In this document: positions 6,938 through 14,935 of the stretch, in pieces
Layout: every line of letters begins with the position of its first letter
Numbering within the stretch: position 1 is the first letter of the stretch
IMG/VR virus record: IMGVR_UViG_3300032298_000435
Coordinates: 1 to 47,232 of that record
From: a virus
DNA: 47,232 bases
Direction: 5' to 3' (one strand)
Notes under the pieces: generated by a model
The model's database searches: none
What the model was told of the DNA's origin: nothing
Seen by the model: the letters and a program-made list of their open reading frames with translations, nothing else
Position numbers and translations under genes: made by a program

Positions 6938-8860
6938 TTAATCAATAATGTTTTTTTCGTCTAACAATGATAGACTTTTTGTTTCGTGTAATAATTCCGA
7001 TTTAATTTGAGAAGTAGGTTTTAAAAAGTCACTTAATCCTTCCAAACTCAATACAGATTTAGACTTAGATCCTTGTCTTAATGGATCTGTTTGTGATTTT
7101 GATACATTTTCTTTGCTTCCTAATGGATCATATCCAAATGTATTATCTTTTCTCTTTTTATGTGAACCTTTTTGTGAAGGTCTTTTATATGATCTAAATG
7201 ATTTTTCTGTAAGCGCAGGAGCTTCTCCACCACCAGCGTCTGGTGCAGCACCACCAGCTTCTCCGCCACCAGCGTCTGGTGCAGCACCACCAGCTTCTCC
7301 ACCTGCATCGGGTTCACTTCCCATTTCACCACCACCTGATTCTTCGCTATCTTCTTCCGATTTGATTTTATTGAATGGTTTGGCTGGATCAATACCTTCT
7401 TCTTCGATTTGTTTAAATCTATAAGATTGTTTTGCATCTTCTACTAAATCGTTCTTTTGTACATCAGAATCTTCCTCGGAAATCTTAAATACATTTTCGT
7501 ATATCCACTTCTTACTAAATAATTTGGTTTCCATCATATCTTTAGAAAGATTCACTTTATCTTGCCAAATACCAATCTTTTCTTTTTCAAAAATTACAGA
7601 TGGATTTGTCAATTCTAATGTAAAATCAACCAATGATGAATCTTTATAACCTTGTGAATACAAATGCACCATTGCAATCTTATTCAATTCACTAATCAAA
7701 ATTCTTTGTACTCTATTAACTGTCTTAGCAAATCTTATATCTTCACTTGCAAGTGTTGCTTTACCACTTAAATCTTCTTCGTAACCCAAAAATGCCTTGG
7801 GAATCTTTAATGCTGCTAACATCTTATTACGAAGATATTCAATGTCGTCAATACCATTGAATTCCATACCACTCAATGGTTCAATGCTAGTACCACTATC
7901 ACTACCACGAACTGGTAGATAAAAGTCTTCTACCATGTTTTGTAGATTAAATCTTAAATTATAATCCCCAGTTCTTTCATCAATATATGGAACTTTTTTC
8001 ATCTTATCCATCAACTTTTGCATATATTGATCCACTTCACTTGGTGGAATATTACCAACATCAACCTTGAAAATTCTCTTTTCTGGAGCACGCATTACAC
8101 GGTGAATTAACATTGCGTCTTCCATCAATGATAATTGTTTCCATACTCTTCTACCACCTTCAATAATACTCTTACCATATGGAATAAAATTACTGTCACT
8201 TAACATTCTGAAATGCGCAATTTGATAATTTTCCAATTCTTCCAATCTTCCACCTTCTGGCAAATTGATTTGGAACTTAACATAGTTCTTGTTTGTCAAA
8301 TCACTATTTTCTACACGGGTAACATTATATGCACTAATAGGTTCTACCATGTATACGCCATATTCTGGACTAATATACATTTTTAAATAGAAATCACCGT
8401 ACTTTACAAGATTTCTAGTCCAACTCCACATATTAAATTCAATATTAAGAATGTCATAAAACAAATTATAAAGAATTTGTTTGATGTTATCATTACTTGA
8501 ATGAATTATAAGAATTTCACCCAATTCATTTTTGGTTACACATTCATCCGCATAAATATCCAACGCAGATGATATAATCGGGTCCATATCCATCGTGTCG
8601 TAATCTCTAAATAATTCAATACGAGCAGCTTGATAACTTAATGTAAAGTCTCTACTATATTGATTATATGAAGATGTTCTAACTCTGTTAAAACGATCTC
8701 TAAGTGTATTACGGTCAGTAGCATACATTACTTCATCTGTATCTACCACCTTTAACTTCTTGCCACCAACATTACGGATTACCGCATCGGTTGAAAAAAG
8801 TCTCTTTAACTTTGAATATAAAGATCTTTGTTTTAAAATTTGAAATTCTTCGTTTGCCAT
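6938..8860 (-). CDS. 20: Portal protein (T4 gp20-like) with long low-complexity C-terminus
   Basis: Forms the dodecameric portal vertex through which DNA is packaged and to which the neck attaches. The 640 residues follow the T4 gp20 pattern: an N-terminal region with YDTMDMDPIISSALDIYADE near 87-106, the WSWTRNLVKYGDFYLKMYI segment near 148-166, and the KAFLGYEEDLSGKATLASED segment near 356-375. Beyond about residue 500 it adds a Gly/Ala/Asp/Glu-rich repeat and a charged tail, making it longer than T4 gp20 (about 520 residues). It lies 21 bases after the terminase gene, an order typical of this family. Confidence 0.95.
   Translation of the reverse strand: MANEEFQILKQRSLYSKLKRLFSTDAVIRNVGGKKLKVVDTDEVMYATDRNTLRDRFNRVRTSSYNQYSRDFTLSYQAARIELFRDYDTMDMDPIISSALDIYADECVTKNELGEILIIHSSNDNIKQILYNLFYDILNIEFNMWSWTRNLVKYGDFYLKMYISPEYGVYMVEPISAYNVTRVENSDLTNKNYVKFQINLPEGGRLEELENYQIAHFRMLSDSNFIPYGKSIIEGGRRVWKQLSLMEDAMLIHRVMRAPEKRIFKVDVGNIPPSEVDQYMQKLMDKMKKVPYIDERTGDYNLRFNLQNMVEDFYLPVRGSDSGTSIEPLSGMEFNGIDDIEYLRNKMLAALKIPKAFLGYEEDLSGKATLASEDIRFAKTVNRVQRILISELNKIAMVHLYSQGYKDSSLVDFTLELTNPSVIFEKEKIGIWQDKVNLSKDMMETKLFSKKWIYENVFKISEEDSDVQKNDLVEDAKQSYRFKQIEEEGIDPAKPFNKIKSEEDSEESGGGEMGSEPDAGGEAGGAAPDAGGGEAGGAAPDAGGGEAPALTEKSFRSYKRPSQKGSHKKRKDNTFGYDPLGSKENVSKSQTDPLRQGSKSKSVLSLEGLSDFLKPTSQIKSELLHETKSLSLLDEKNIID
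7215..7305 (-). repeat. 36-bp tandem repeat in the portal C-terminus
   Basis: About 2.5 copies of a 36-bp unit code for GGAAPDAGGGEA in the acidic, flexible C-terminal extension of the portal protein. Confidence 0.85.
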
Positions 8861-8871
8861 AGTTTTATATA

Positions 8872-8879
8872 TATAAATA
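8872..8879 (-). promoter_or_regulatory. TATTTATA motif upstream of portal gene
   Basis: Minus-strand TATTTATA lies 11 bases before the ATG at 8860, in the 21-base gap after the terminase stop. The spacer is TATATAAAACT and has no Shine-Dalgarno sequence. Confidence 0.4.
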
Positions 8880-8881
8880 TG

Positions 8882-10477
8882 TTACAATAACCAAGTTAGG
8901 TCTTCTTTTTTATCTGTAGTTTTTCCTGTTTTCATTTGCCATGCTTCTTGACTACTAACAGTTTGAGATTTATAAACATTTTGAGATCCACCAATTCTTG
9001 TAATACCACCCAACATTGATCTATTTAATTCCATACTTTGTTGTCTTAGTTTTAATGCAGTATCTCTTACCCATAAACCAATACTCATTGCCATTACCAA
9101 ATCATCATTATAACCTTTCATCGCTGCTACTTTATTACCGTCCCAGATAAACACTGACAATTCATCCATAAATCTAATAGATCTTACATCCACTGATCTT
9201 TCTCTAAAATAAGTTTCTAACTTTGATATCAATAATGGTCTAGTCTTTTGACTATTAGTAAATCCAGGAATCATCTTCTTTTCATCTCTGTTAATTTTAT
9301 TAGTCAATTGTCGTTCAACATCTACATATTGTAAGTCTGCACTACTATAGAACGTATTTGGATATTGTCTATCTATTATTTGTTGTAATACGGCCCAACC
9401 AATATTCGCATTTTCAACTATAAGTAAAGCATTGTTATAATCTGTAGCCACCGTAACCAACATATTACCATACTCTTTGGTTCCTATCAACCCTTTATAT
9501 TCAGCAACTTGTGTTAATGATTCCACATCTATTACTTGAAATGCACTATAATCACCACCGTCACCTCTAGCAACGTCTGCACTAACTATATAATTTCTAC
9601 TATAATCAGGATATTCCCATATCCAATATCCATGATCAATTCCTCTCATTTCTATTGGATCTTTTACTTTACTTTGTTTGTAAAAATCAATAGTAACCGC
9701 ATCAACTATACCATTACCAGTAGTTGCAAAGTCACAATCACATTCTTGAGCCGCACCTTTAACACCGGACAATTCTGTTTGTTTATCTCTCCAAGTTTGA
9801 TCTCTTTCTGGATGTAAATTCCACGGAAGTCTAATTGTATTAAATTCATTTTCCTTCGCTTCTGCTTTTATCCATGTTTGATGAAAGAAATTACCAACAC
9901 CGTTTGGTGTACTTAACATAATAGCTCTACCACCAGTACTTAATGTATATTGAGCAGACAACCATATTTCTGCAATGTTATCAATGAATGCGGCTTCGTC
10001 AATAATCAACAATGACAATGCAGAAGAACGACCTGATGTACCAGCAGATGATACGGCTTTAATCTGTGAACCATTTGTTAACCTTAAACTCAATCTATTA
10101 TCTTCTTGTTCTTTTACTTTCAACCAAGATGGAAGATTGTCATTAGCAAATCTAACACGGGTAACAATTTCCTTTGATGTTTCTTGATTAATACTAATAC
10201 AAAGAACATTTTTATCCTTGTGAAATACCATTAACCACAAACTATATGCTGCGGTTAATGTACTAATACCCATCTGTCTAGACTTTAATATAATATTAAA
10301 ATCATGATTTACTAAAGCAGTTAAAGTCTTTTCTTGAAAGTCATACAAATCAAAGTTTACAGTTCCACGAATAGGATGTTGAATCTTAACATATTTCTTC
10401 ATGAAATAAATTGGATCTACAAGACATTTCTTATATTCCTCTTTAATTACTTCCTTAAGTGTTTTTTGTGTACTCAT
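8882..10477 (-). CDS. 17: Terminase large subunit (T4 gp17-like)
   Basis: This is the ATP-driven DNA translocase and headful nuclease that packages the genome through the portal. The 531 residues contain a Walker A motif SRQMGIST at 66-73, a Walker B LLIIDEAAF with Asp160 and Glu161, and the RNase H-like nuclease with its first acidic residue in SADVARGDGGDYSAF near residue 300 and a late acidic pair in YNDDLVMAM near 457. T4 gp17 is about 80 residues longer, mainly at the N-terminus. The start overlaps the stop of the upstream gene by four bases (ATGA), so the two are translationally coupled. Confidence 0.96.
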   Translation of the reverse strand: MSTQKTLKEVIKEEYKKCLVDPIYFMKKYVKIQHPIRGTVNFDLYDFQEKTLTALVNHDFNIILKSRQMGISTLTAAYSLWLMVFHKDKNVLCISINQETSKEIVTRVRFANDNLPSWLKVKEQEDNRLSLRLTNGSQIKAVSSAGTSGRSSALSLLIIDEAAFIDNIAEIWLSAQYTLSTGGRAIMLSTPNGVGNFFHQTWIKAEAKENEFNTIRLPWNLHPERDQTWRDKQTELSGVKGAAQECDCDFATTGNGIVDAVTIDFYKQSKVKDPIEMRGIDHGYWIWEYPDYSRNYIVSADVARGDGGDYSAFQVIDVESLTQVAEYKGLIGTKEYGNMLVTVATDYNNALLIVENANIGWAVLQQIIDRQYPNTFYSSADLQYVDVERQLTNKINRDEKKMIPGFTNSQKTRPLLISKLETYFRERSVDVRSIRFMDELSVFIWDGNKVAAMKGYNDDLVMAMSIGLWVRDTALKLRQQSMELNRSMLGGITRIGGSQNVYKSQTVSSQEAWQMKTGKTTDKKEDLTWLL

Positions 10478-11133
10478 TGATTTAATCCATCCAAAACCAT
10501 TTGTTTTGCTTGTTTCTCGGTTTCTGGATTATAATTTAATTTCGTCAATTCTTCATTGGCTTTTGCGATGTTTTCATCAACATCTTTTAAATCGTTTTTC
10601 AAATCAGATAAAACTTTAACCATTTGATTAGTATCATCCGTCCAAAATTCACTACTTCCATCATCATTGAAAAATTGTAATTTTTCGTTCGTATTTTTTT
10701 CTAAGTATTCAATACTATCAGTGATATTTTTCTTAAAATCTTTCATTTCAGAAAGCATACTATTATAGATTTTATATCGTTCATAGTCTGCATATACACC
10801 CAATACTTTTAATTTGGTGTCAAATGAAATAGTACAATCATAACATTTACCTGTTTTAGGATAAAATCTATCGTCTAAATAATTACCAAATTTCATATCC
10901 GCATTACAAATGCTACATCTTTGATCAATTTTTATTTGACCACATTTAGATACTTTTCTTTTGGTATTGTTTTTCCAAATCCATTTATTACCTTGTCCAT
11001 CTTCCCATTCTTCACCTTCTTTTCTTGTACTATTATTTAAATTTGGATCATATCCCACTTGAATAAATGGACGGTTTCCATCAACATAATCTCTGACGAT
11101 ATTAAGATTGCTTTTTCCTGTTGCTCTTTTCAT
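10474..11133 (-). CDS. Zinc-binding conserved protein in the small-terminase position
   Basis: Encodes 219 residues. The N-terminal third carries KEGEEWEDGQGNKWIWKN. A four-Cys cluster follows, CSICNADM and CYDCTI about 25 residues apart near 73-100, which looks like a zinc ribbon. From about 110 on it is helical, with coiled-coil character up to the C-terminus. It lies directly upstream of the large terminase and overlaps it by four bases, the slot held by gp16 in T4. A comparable zinc-binding protein is common beside terminase in marine T4-like phages. It may replace or accompany the small terminase, but no DNA-binding motif typical of gp16 is visible, so the role is open. Confidence 0.8.
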   Translation of the reverse strand: MKRATGKSNLNIVRDYVDGNRPFIQVGYDPNLNNSTRKEGEEWEDGQGNKWIWKNNTKRKVSKCGQIKIDQRCSICNADMKFGNYLDDRFYPKTGKCYDCTISFDTKLKVLGVYADYERYKIYNSMLSEMKDFKKNITDSIEYLEKNTNEKLQFFNDDGSSEFWTDDTNQMVKVLSDLKNDLKDVDENIAKANEELTKLNYNPETEKQAKQMVLDGLNQ

Positions 11134-14102
11134 AACTTTACTTTTAATCTTTCCAATTCCTTTTTGAAATCATCCAAGATTTCAGTTCTTTTATTTTTAT
11201 AACGAAAAGTATTACCTTTCACTAATTTAATTAGTTTTTCTAAAGTGTTAATGTCATTAAATGTTACATTATCGCCAAATAAAAATTCAGCAACATCATC
11301 CATATCGGTATAAACAGTTTTTATATTTTGTTTTTCCTGTTTACCCTTTTCATTTGTTATAACATCCGCACTTTGAAGACCCTTTTTCCAATTCATTTGA
11401 TATCTCTTCATCTTATTTGGATCTTCGGTGGATTCATAACTATTAGACATAATATTCATTAATAGAATGTTTCTTAATGCGGCCTTATACTTTGAATCTG
11501 GAGCACCAGATAAAGATTTAACCATGAAATTTAAATCACCAATCATCAAATCAATTTGTACATAACCATCTTCATTTGGTATTTCTGTGGATTTTACTGG
11601 ATTGCCGTTTTCATCAATTATAGGTACATTTAAATGTAGTTGATCCAGTCCTGTATTTATTTTAAATGCTGGTGTAGGAACTGTTGATGGTGTATTAGAT
11701 TCTACATGTTGTTTTAGTTTATCATAAAACATCTTTTTATCATAATCATAATTTACACCAAATAATTGATTCAATTGTTCGGTTGATATTGCAACATCAA
11801 TATCACCCAAGACAGGTTTGGATTTATTTCCAATAATTTCATAATTTAATGAATCAAGATTCCATATTTTTAAACCATTTTTTATTGTGAAATCTAGATA
11901 TTGTTTTGGTAAATCACTATTAGCCGCAACCGCATTACCACCTTCTGTAATTAAAAATTCTTTTAATATATCATTGACAATTTTATTTCCCATATCAGCA
12001 TGTTTTTTGATTTTATCAATGGATGCTTGAGTTTCCGGAGTAGTTGCTTTCTTTTCTTTCTTTGAATATTGTTCAATCATTTTTTCTGCGTATTTATCTT
12101 TTATTGCTTTAATGAATGAACCATAATCAAATCCTAAATCGGTAAGAATTCCATTTTTGTCAAGTGTTTTTGCAAATCCAAGAACACCTGTAGTTAAATC
12201 TTTTAATTTAACATCATTTGGATTAACACCACTGTGTGTGGATAAATTTTGATCTATGTCAGTAATTTTCTTTCCAAATAAACCCGCTAAAAAGTCTGCC
12301 AAATCTCTTAAAAATGTACGGGGACTATTAGATATCAATTTATCTACAACATCTTTTCTTAACATTGGAGATACAATCTTACCATCTTTAAATTTAGCTC
12401 TTACTCCTGTATCACCAATTCTAATATTAAGAACTTCTGCCAATGCGGCATACATTCCTCCCATTGTAAATCCTTTTATACCTCTTTCAGGTGTAAATCT
12501 AGCAGCAAACCAATCTTTATATATTTTTGTAGTATATAATAAATCTAATTGAACCCAATCACCATCGTCAAGTTTGATTATAATCTGTTTACCGTCAGAT
12601 CTTTTTGCACTTTCAATATCAATATAATTTTGTCCACTGGTTTCAATGAATTGAATTACATTTTTGATATATTCTTTCTTTGTATCGCTTCCGTCTTCAT
12701 TGGTTTCAATAGGTATAACAACCATTACATCAATATCACCATAAGTTACTTGTGCTTTATCGTGTTGGTCTTGCTTGTAGTAACCAGCAGAACCCAAGAT
12801 TTGATAATCTTTAATCGGAGTTAATGGTATATTACTTAAAAACATATTCAAATCAGCCAAAAAAACTTTGAACTTTTCAGTTGATTTTTCAATTGTATCC
12901 GGTGACAAAACTGTCTTGGATGTAAGTTCTGGCTTTAACCATCCACCTTCATCAATTGGTTGTTTATGTGCAGCTCTATTTGCAGCGCTGAATTTGGAAC
13001 GGGAAACATACTTAATGTCACCTTCTGGATGAGAGAATACATAACCTTCACCACCTGGTTCATTGCCTATATATGATTTAATTTCACTATCTTGATTGTC
13101 TATTTGATTAATAATTTCATCTTTAACCGACATTATTTCTACAACAACTTTCCATAAAGATTCAAATCCAGCACGATTACTACTAACATATTCAGTAATC
13201 TTCTTTTTCATTACATCTGTAAGATTACTTTGACTAATCCATTGTAGAAAATCGTCGCCAATATTCACTAATCCAGTATCAACTTTACTATTCAAGTATT
13301 TATATAATACATCGGGAAAATTAGTCATCTTCATACTTGCCAATTTGGATGGATTAATAAAATCATCTATATTTCTAGCATGTTTATTAATATAAAGTAT
13401 AATATCTTTTAATCTTTTTTCATTTACATTAGGCGGATTATTTACAGATATTGGCGGTATTACTAACAATTGTTTACCTTGAAAAACATTATAATTTGTA
13501 ATCGCAGTTTCATTTCCAAAACTATCCACTTCTCTGTGTACTACAACCGAAGCTTTGCTTTGCGAAATCTTTCTTCCCAATTCAGAATCAATACTAACCG
13601 CATAAGTTACAATGTTTGGTTTGAAAACATATCGTCCATTTTCAATTAATGGCGTATTGAAATACAACAAATCCCCTTTAAAATAACCTCTAAATGTTGT
13701 TGGAACGGCAGATTCAAATACAGAAAATACATTTTTCATTTCTTGAACAAATAATCTATATTCGTCTGTTTTAACACTTTTACCTCTATTCAAAAACATT
13801 TGTTGCAATTCTTCTGGAGATGTTGGTCTACCATTATAACCTTTCGCAACAAATCCACTTTTATCAGTTAATACAAACTTACCTTCATCGTTTCTGCCGA
13901 ATATAACTGCAGGAGAACCATCCCATTTCATTGTTACATTTTTATATCCGTCACTTTCCAAATCAATGAAACTTTTAATGGAACGAATAGCTCCTTTGGA
14001 ACCTTCCCAAAATATCAAATCTTCTGCGTGGTCTATACGAGCAGCTTCGTTAAGTAATATATTAGATACCAAAAATTGTTCTAAATTATTCAGCTTTATC
14101 AT
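11130..14102 (-). CDS. Large multidomain nucleotidyltransferase: ligase-like KxDG domain plus two Pol-beta-like domains
   Basis: Encodes 990 residues. Residues 1-20 (MIKLNNL...LLNEAA) look like a leader ending in an L-x-E prohead protease site. The first domain has VTMKWDGSPAV with Lys59 in a KxDG motif, EGYVF near 353 and IKYVSRSKF near 365, which match motifs I, IV and V of ATP-dependent ligase-type nucleotidyltransferases. A second domain has LGSAGYYK near 436, GDIDVMV near 455 and VQLDLLY near 517, the GS / D-x-D / D pattern of Pol-beta-type nucleotidyltransferases. A third has GDIDVAI near 764 and VQIDLMI near 850. Marine T4-like phages carry large uncharacterised proteins with a similar KWDG start (I believe Pfam DUF6267). 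The substrate is unknown: nucleic-acid repair, RNA modification and host-directed modification are all possible. Confidence 0.75.
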   Translation of the reverse strand: MIKLNNLEQFLVSNILLNEAARIDHAEDLIFWEGSKGAIRSIKSFIDLESDGYKNVTMKWDGSPAVIFGRNDEGKFVLTDKSGFVAKGYNGRPTSPEELQQMFLNRGKSVKTDEYRLFVQEMKNVFSVFESAVPTTFRGYFKGDLLYFNTPLIENGRYVFKPNIVTYAVSIDSELGRKISQSKASVVVHREVDSFGNETAITNYNVFQGKQLLVIPPISVNNPPNVNEKRLKDIILYINKHARNIDDFINPSKLASMKMTNFPDVLYKYLNSKVDTGLVNIGDDFLQWISQSNLTDVMKKKITEYVSSNRAGFESLWKVVVEIMSVKDEIINQIDNQDSEIKSYIGNEPGGEGYVFSHPEGDIKYVSRSKFSAANRAAHKQPIDEGGWLKPELTSKTVLSPDTIEKSTEKFKVFLADLNMFLSNIPLTPIKDYQILGSAGYYKQDQHDKAQVTYGDIDVMVVIPIETNEDGSDTKKEYIKNVIQFIETSGQNYIDIESAKRSDGKQIIIKLDDGDWVQLDLLYTTKIYKDWFAARFTPERGIKGFTMGGMYAALAEVLNIRIGDTGVRAKFKDGKIVSPMLRKDVVDKLISNSPRTFLRDLADFLAGLFGKKITDIDQNLSTHSGVNPNDVKLKDLTTGVLGFAKTLDKNGILTDLGFDYGSFIKAIKDKYAEKMIEQYSKKEKKATTPETQASIDKIKKHADMGNKIVNDILKEFLITEGGNAVAANSDLPKQYLDFTIKNGLKIWNLDSLNYEIIGNKSKPVLGDIDVAISTEQLNQLFGVNYDYDKKMFYDKLKQHVESNTPSTVPTPAFKINTGLDQLHLNVPIIDENGNPVKSTEIPNEDGYVQIDLMIGDLNFMVKSLSGAPDSKYKAALRNILLMNIMSNSYESTEDPNKMKRYQMNWKKGLQSADVITNEKGKQEKQNIKTVYTDMDDVAEFLFGDNVTFNDINTLEKLIKLVKGNTFRYKNKRTEILDDFKKELERLKVKL

Positions 14103-14859
14103 ATGGTTTTAAAAATGTTTTATCAAATGTCGTAATTGCTTTGTTGTAGGAACGTTTGGTTTCGTCAAGAGGATTATCTGTAAATTGCCAATTCCAAAAT
14201 AATTCATTTGGTGTTTTAAATCCAAAAAATTGTAATATTTCTTTTTGTGTTTGAGTAACATCTTTTCCATTCCAATTTTGACCTGTAGCAATAAATCCTG
14301 AATCTATATCTTTTACTATATTGCTTTCACCCAAAGTAGAGTGTCTGTTCTCAATCCACGTCAATCTTTCAATTAATTTCTGATAAAAACCATTGGCTTG
14401 TCCCCATCTCACACTAGCAAAAAATAAAACAGTATCACTTTCAAATAATTCTTTACTTATTTTCCATAATTCATCACTTTTATTATTTATACTAGCCCAA
14501 CAACGATGTTCGCCTGTAGGATTTTTCTCTTTATCTTTTAAGGAAGAATCTTTTGTTCCACAATGATTTCCCCATTTAGATGATACGTTACCCTCACACG
14601 GAAATATGTTTAACTTGGTTGTATCAATCAAAGTTACTTTTTCTTTACCAAGTAATTCTTGTATTTTAAATGCAAGTTGTGTACTTTTAGCAATATCATC
14701 TTTATGTCCACTCCATCTATTGCTGGTAGTTAATAATAGTACTTTATTTTTACCTCGTAAATAATCAATGGTTTTCTTATACTTTTTAGCATAAATATCC
14801 ATATCTTGTTCACTAGAAGGTAATTGAGCTTCTAATAATAAGTCAGTTAACTTAATCAT
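14086..14859 (-). CDS. Flavodoxin-fold / NAD(P)H-dependent FMN reductase-like protein with MIKL leader
   Basis: Encodes 257 residues. After a leader MIKLTDLLLEAQ, in which L-L-E fits the prohead protease consensus, the protein has a flavodoxin-like start: strand VLLLTTSNRWSGHKDD near 40-55 (the phosphate-binding loop position), then VTLIDTTKLNIFPC. A Cys-containing insert has Cys near 88, 99 and 119, and the next strand TVLFFASVRWGQANGFYQKLIERL corresponds to the FMN-contacting loop. The family reduces quinones, nitro compounds or iron-sulfur partners. The three Cys do not match a known Fe-S flavoprotein spacing exactly. It overlaps the 990-aa nucleotidyltransferase gene by 17 bases, so the two are co-expressed. 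Substrate unknown. Confidence 0.7.
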   Translation of the reverse strand: MIKLTDLLLEAQLPSSEQDMDIYAKKYKKTIDYLRGKNKVLLLTTSNRWSGHKDDIAKSTQLAFKIQELLGKEKVTLIDTTKLNIFPCEGNVSSKWGNHCGTKDSSLKDKEKNPTGEHRCWASINNKSDELWKISKELFESDTVLFFASVRWGQANGFYQKLIERLTWIENRHSTLGESNIVKDIDSGFIATGQNWNGKDVTQTQKEILQFFGFKTPNELFWNWQFTDNPLDETKRSYNKAITTFDKTFLKPYDKAE

Positions 14860-14866
14860 CGTATAC

Positions 14867-14874
14867 TATAAATA
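14867..14874 (-). promoter_or_regulatory. TATTTATA start-proximal motif (TATTTATAGTAT form)
   Basis: Minus-strand TATTTATA followed by GTATACG lies 7 bases before the ATG at 14859, just downstream of the sheath terminator. This is one of the two clearest examples, with GTAT after the octamer. Confidence 0.5.
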
Positions 14875-14883
14875 GATTTAGTA

Positions 14884-14919
14884 AAGAAAAAACCCCCGCT
14901 TATTTCTAAGCAGGGGTTT
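14884..14919 (-). terminator. Rho-independent terminator after tail sheath
   Basis: A 13-bp stem (14890-14902 with 14907-14919) has a GAAA tetraloop in minus-strand RNA and is followed by TTTTTTCTTT. The single C/A mismatch seen on the plus strand becomes a U-G wobble on the minus strand, so the hairpin is fully paired only in the sheath transcript. It separates the sheath from the flavodoxin/nucleotidyltransferase pair. Confidence 0.9.
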
Positions 14920-14935
14920 ATGAATTATTTAATTA

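Noticed and set aside
7113-7437. Overlapping frames on both strands of about 100 aa inside the portal gene
   Set aside because: They coincide with the Gly/Ala repeat of the portal C-terminus and have no independent start signals.
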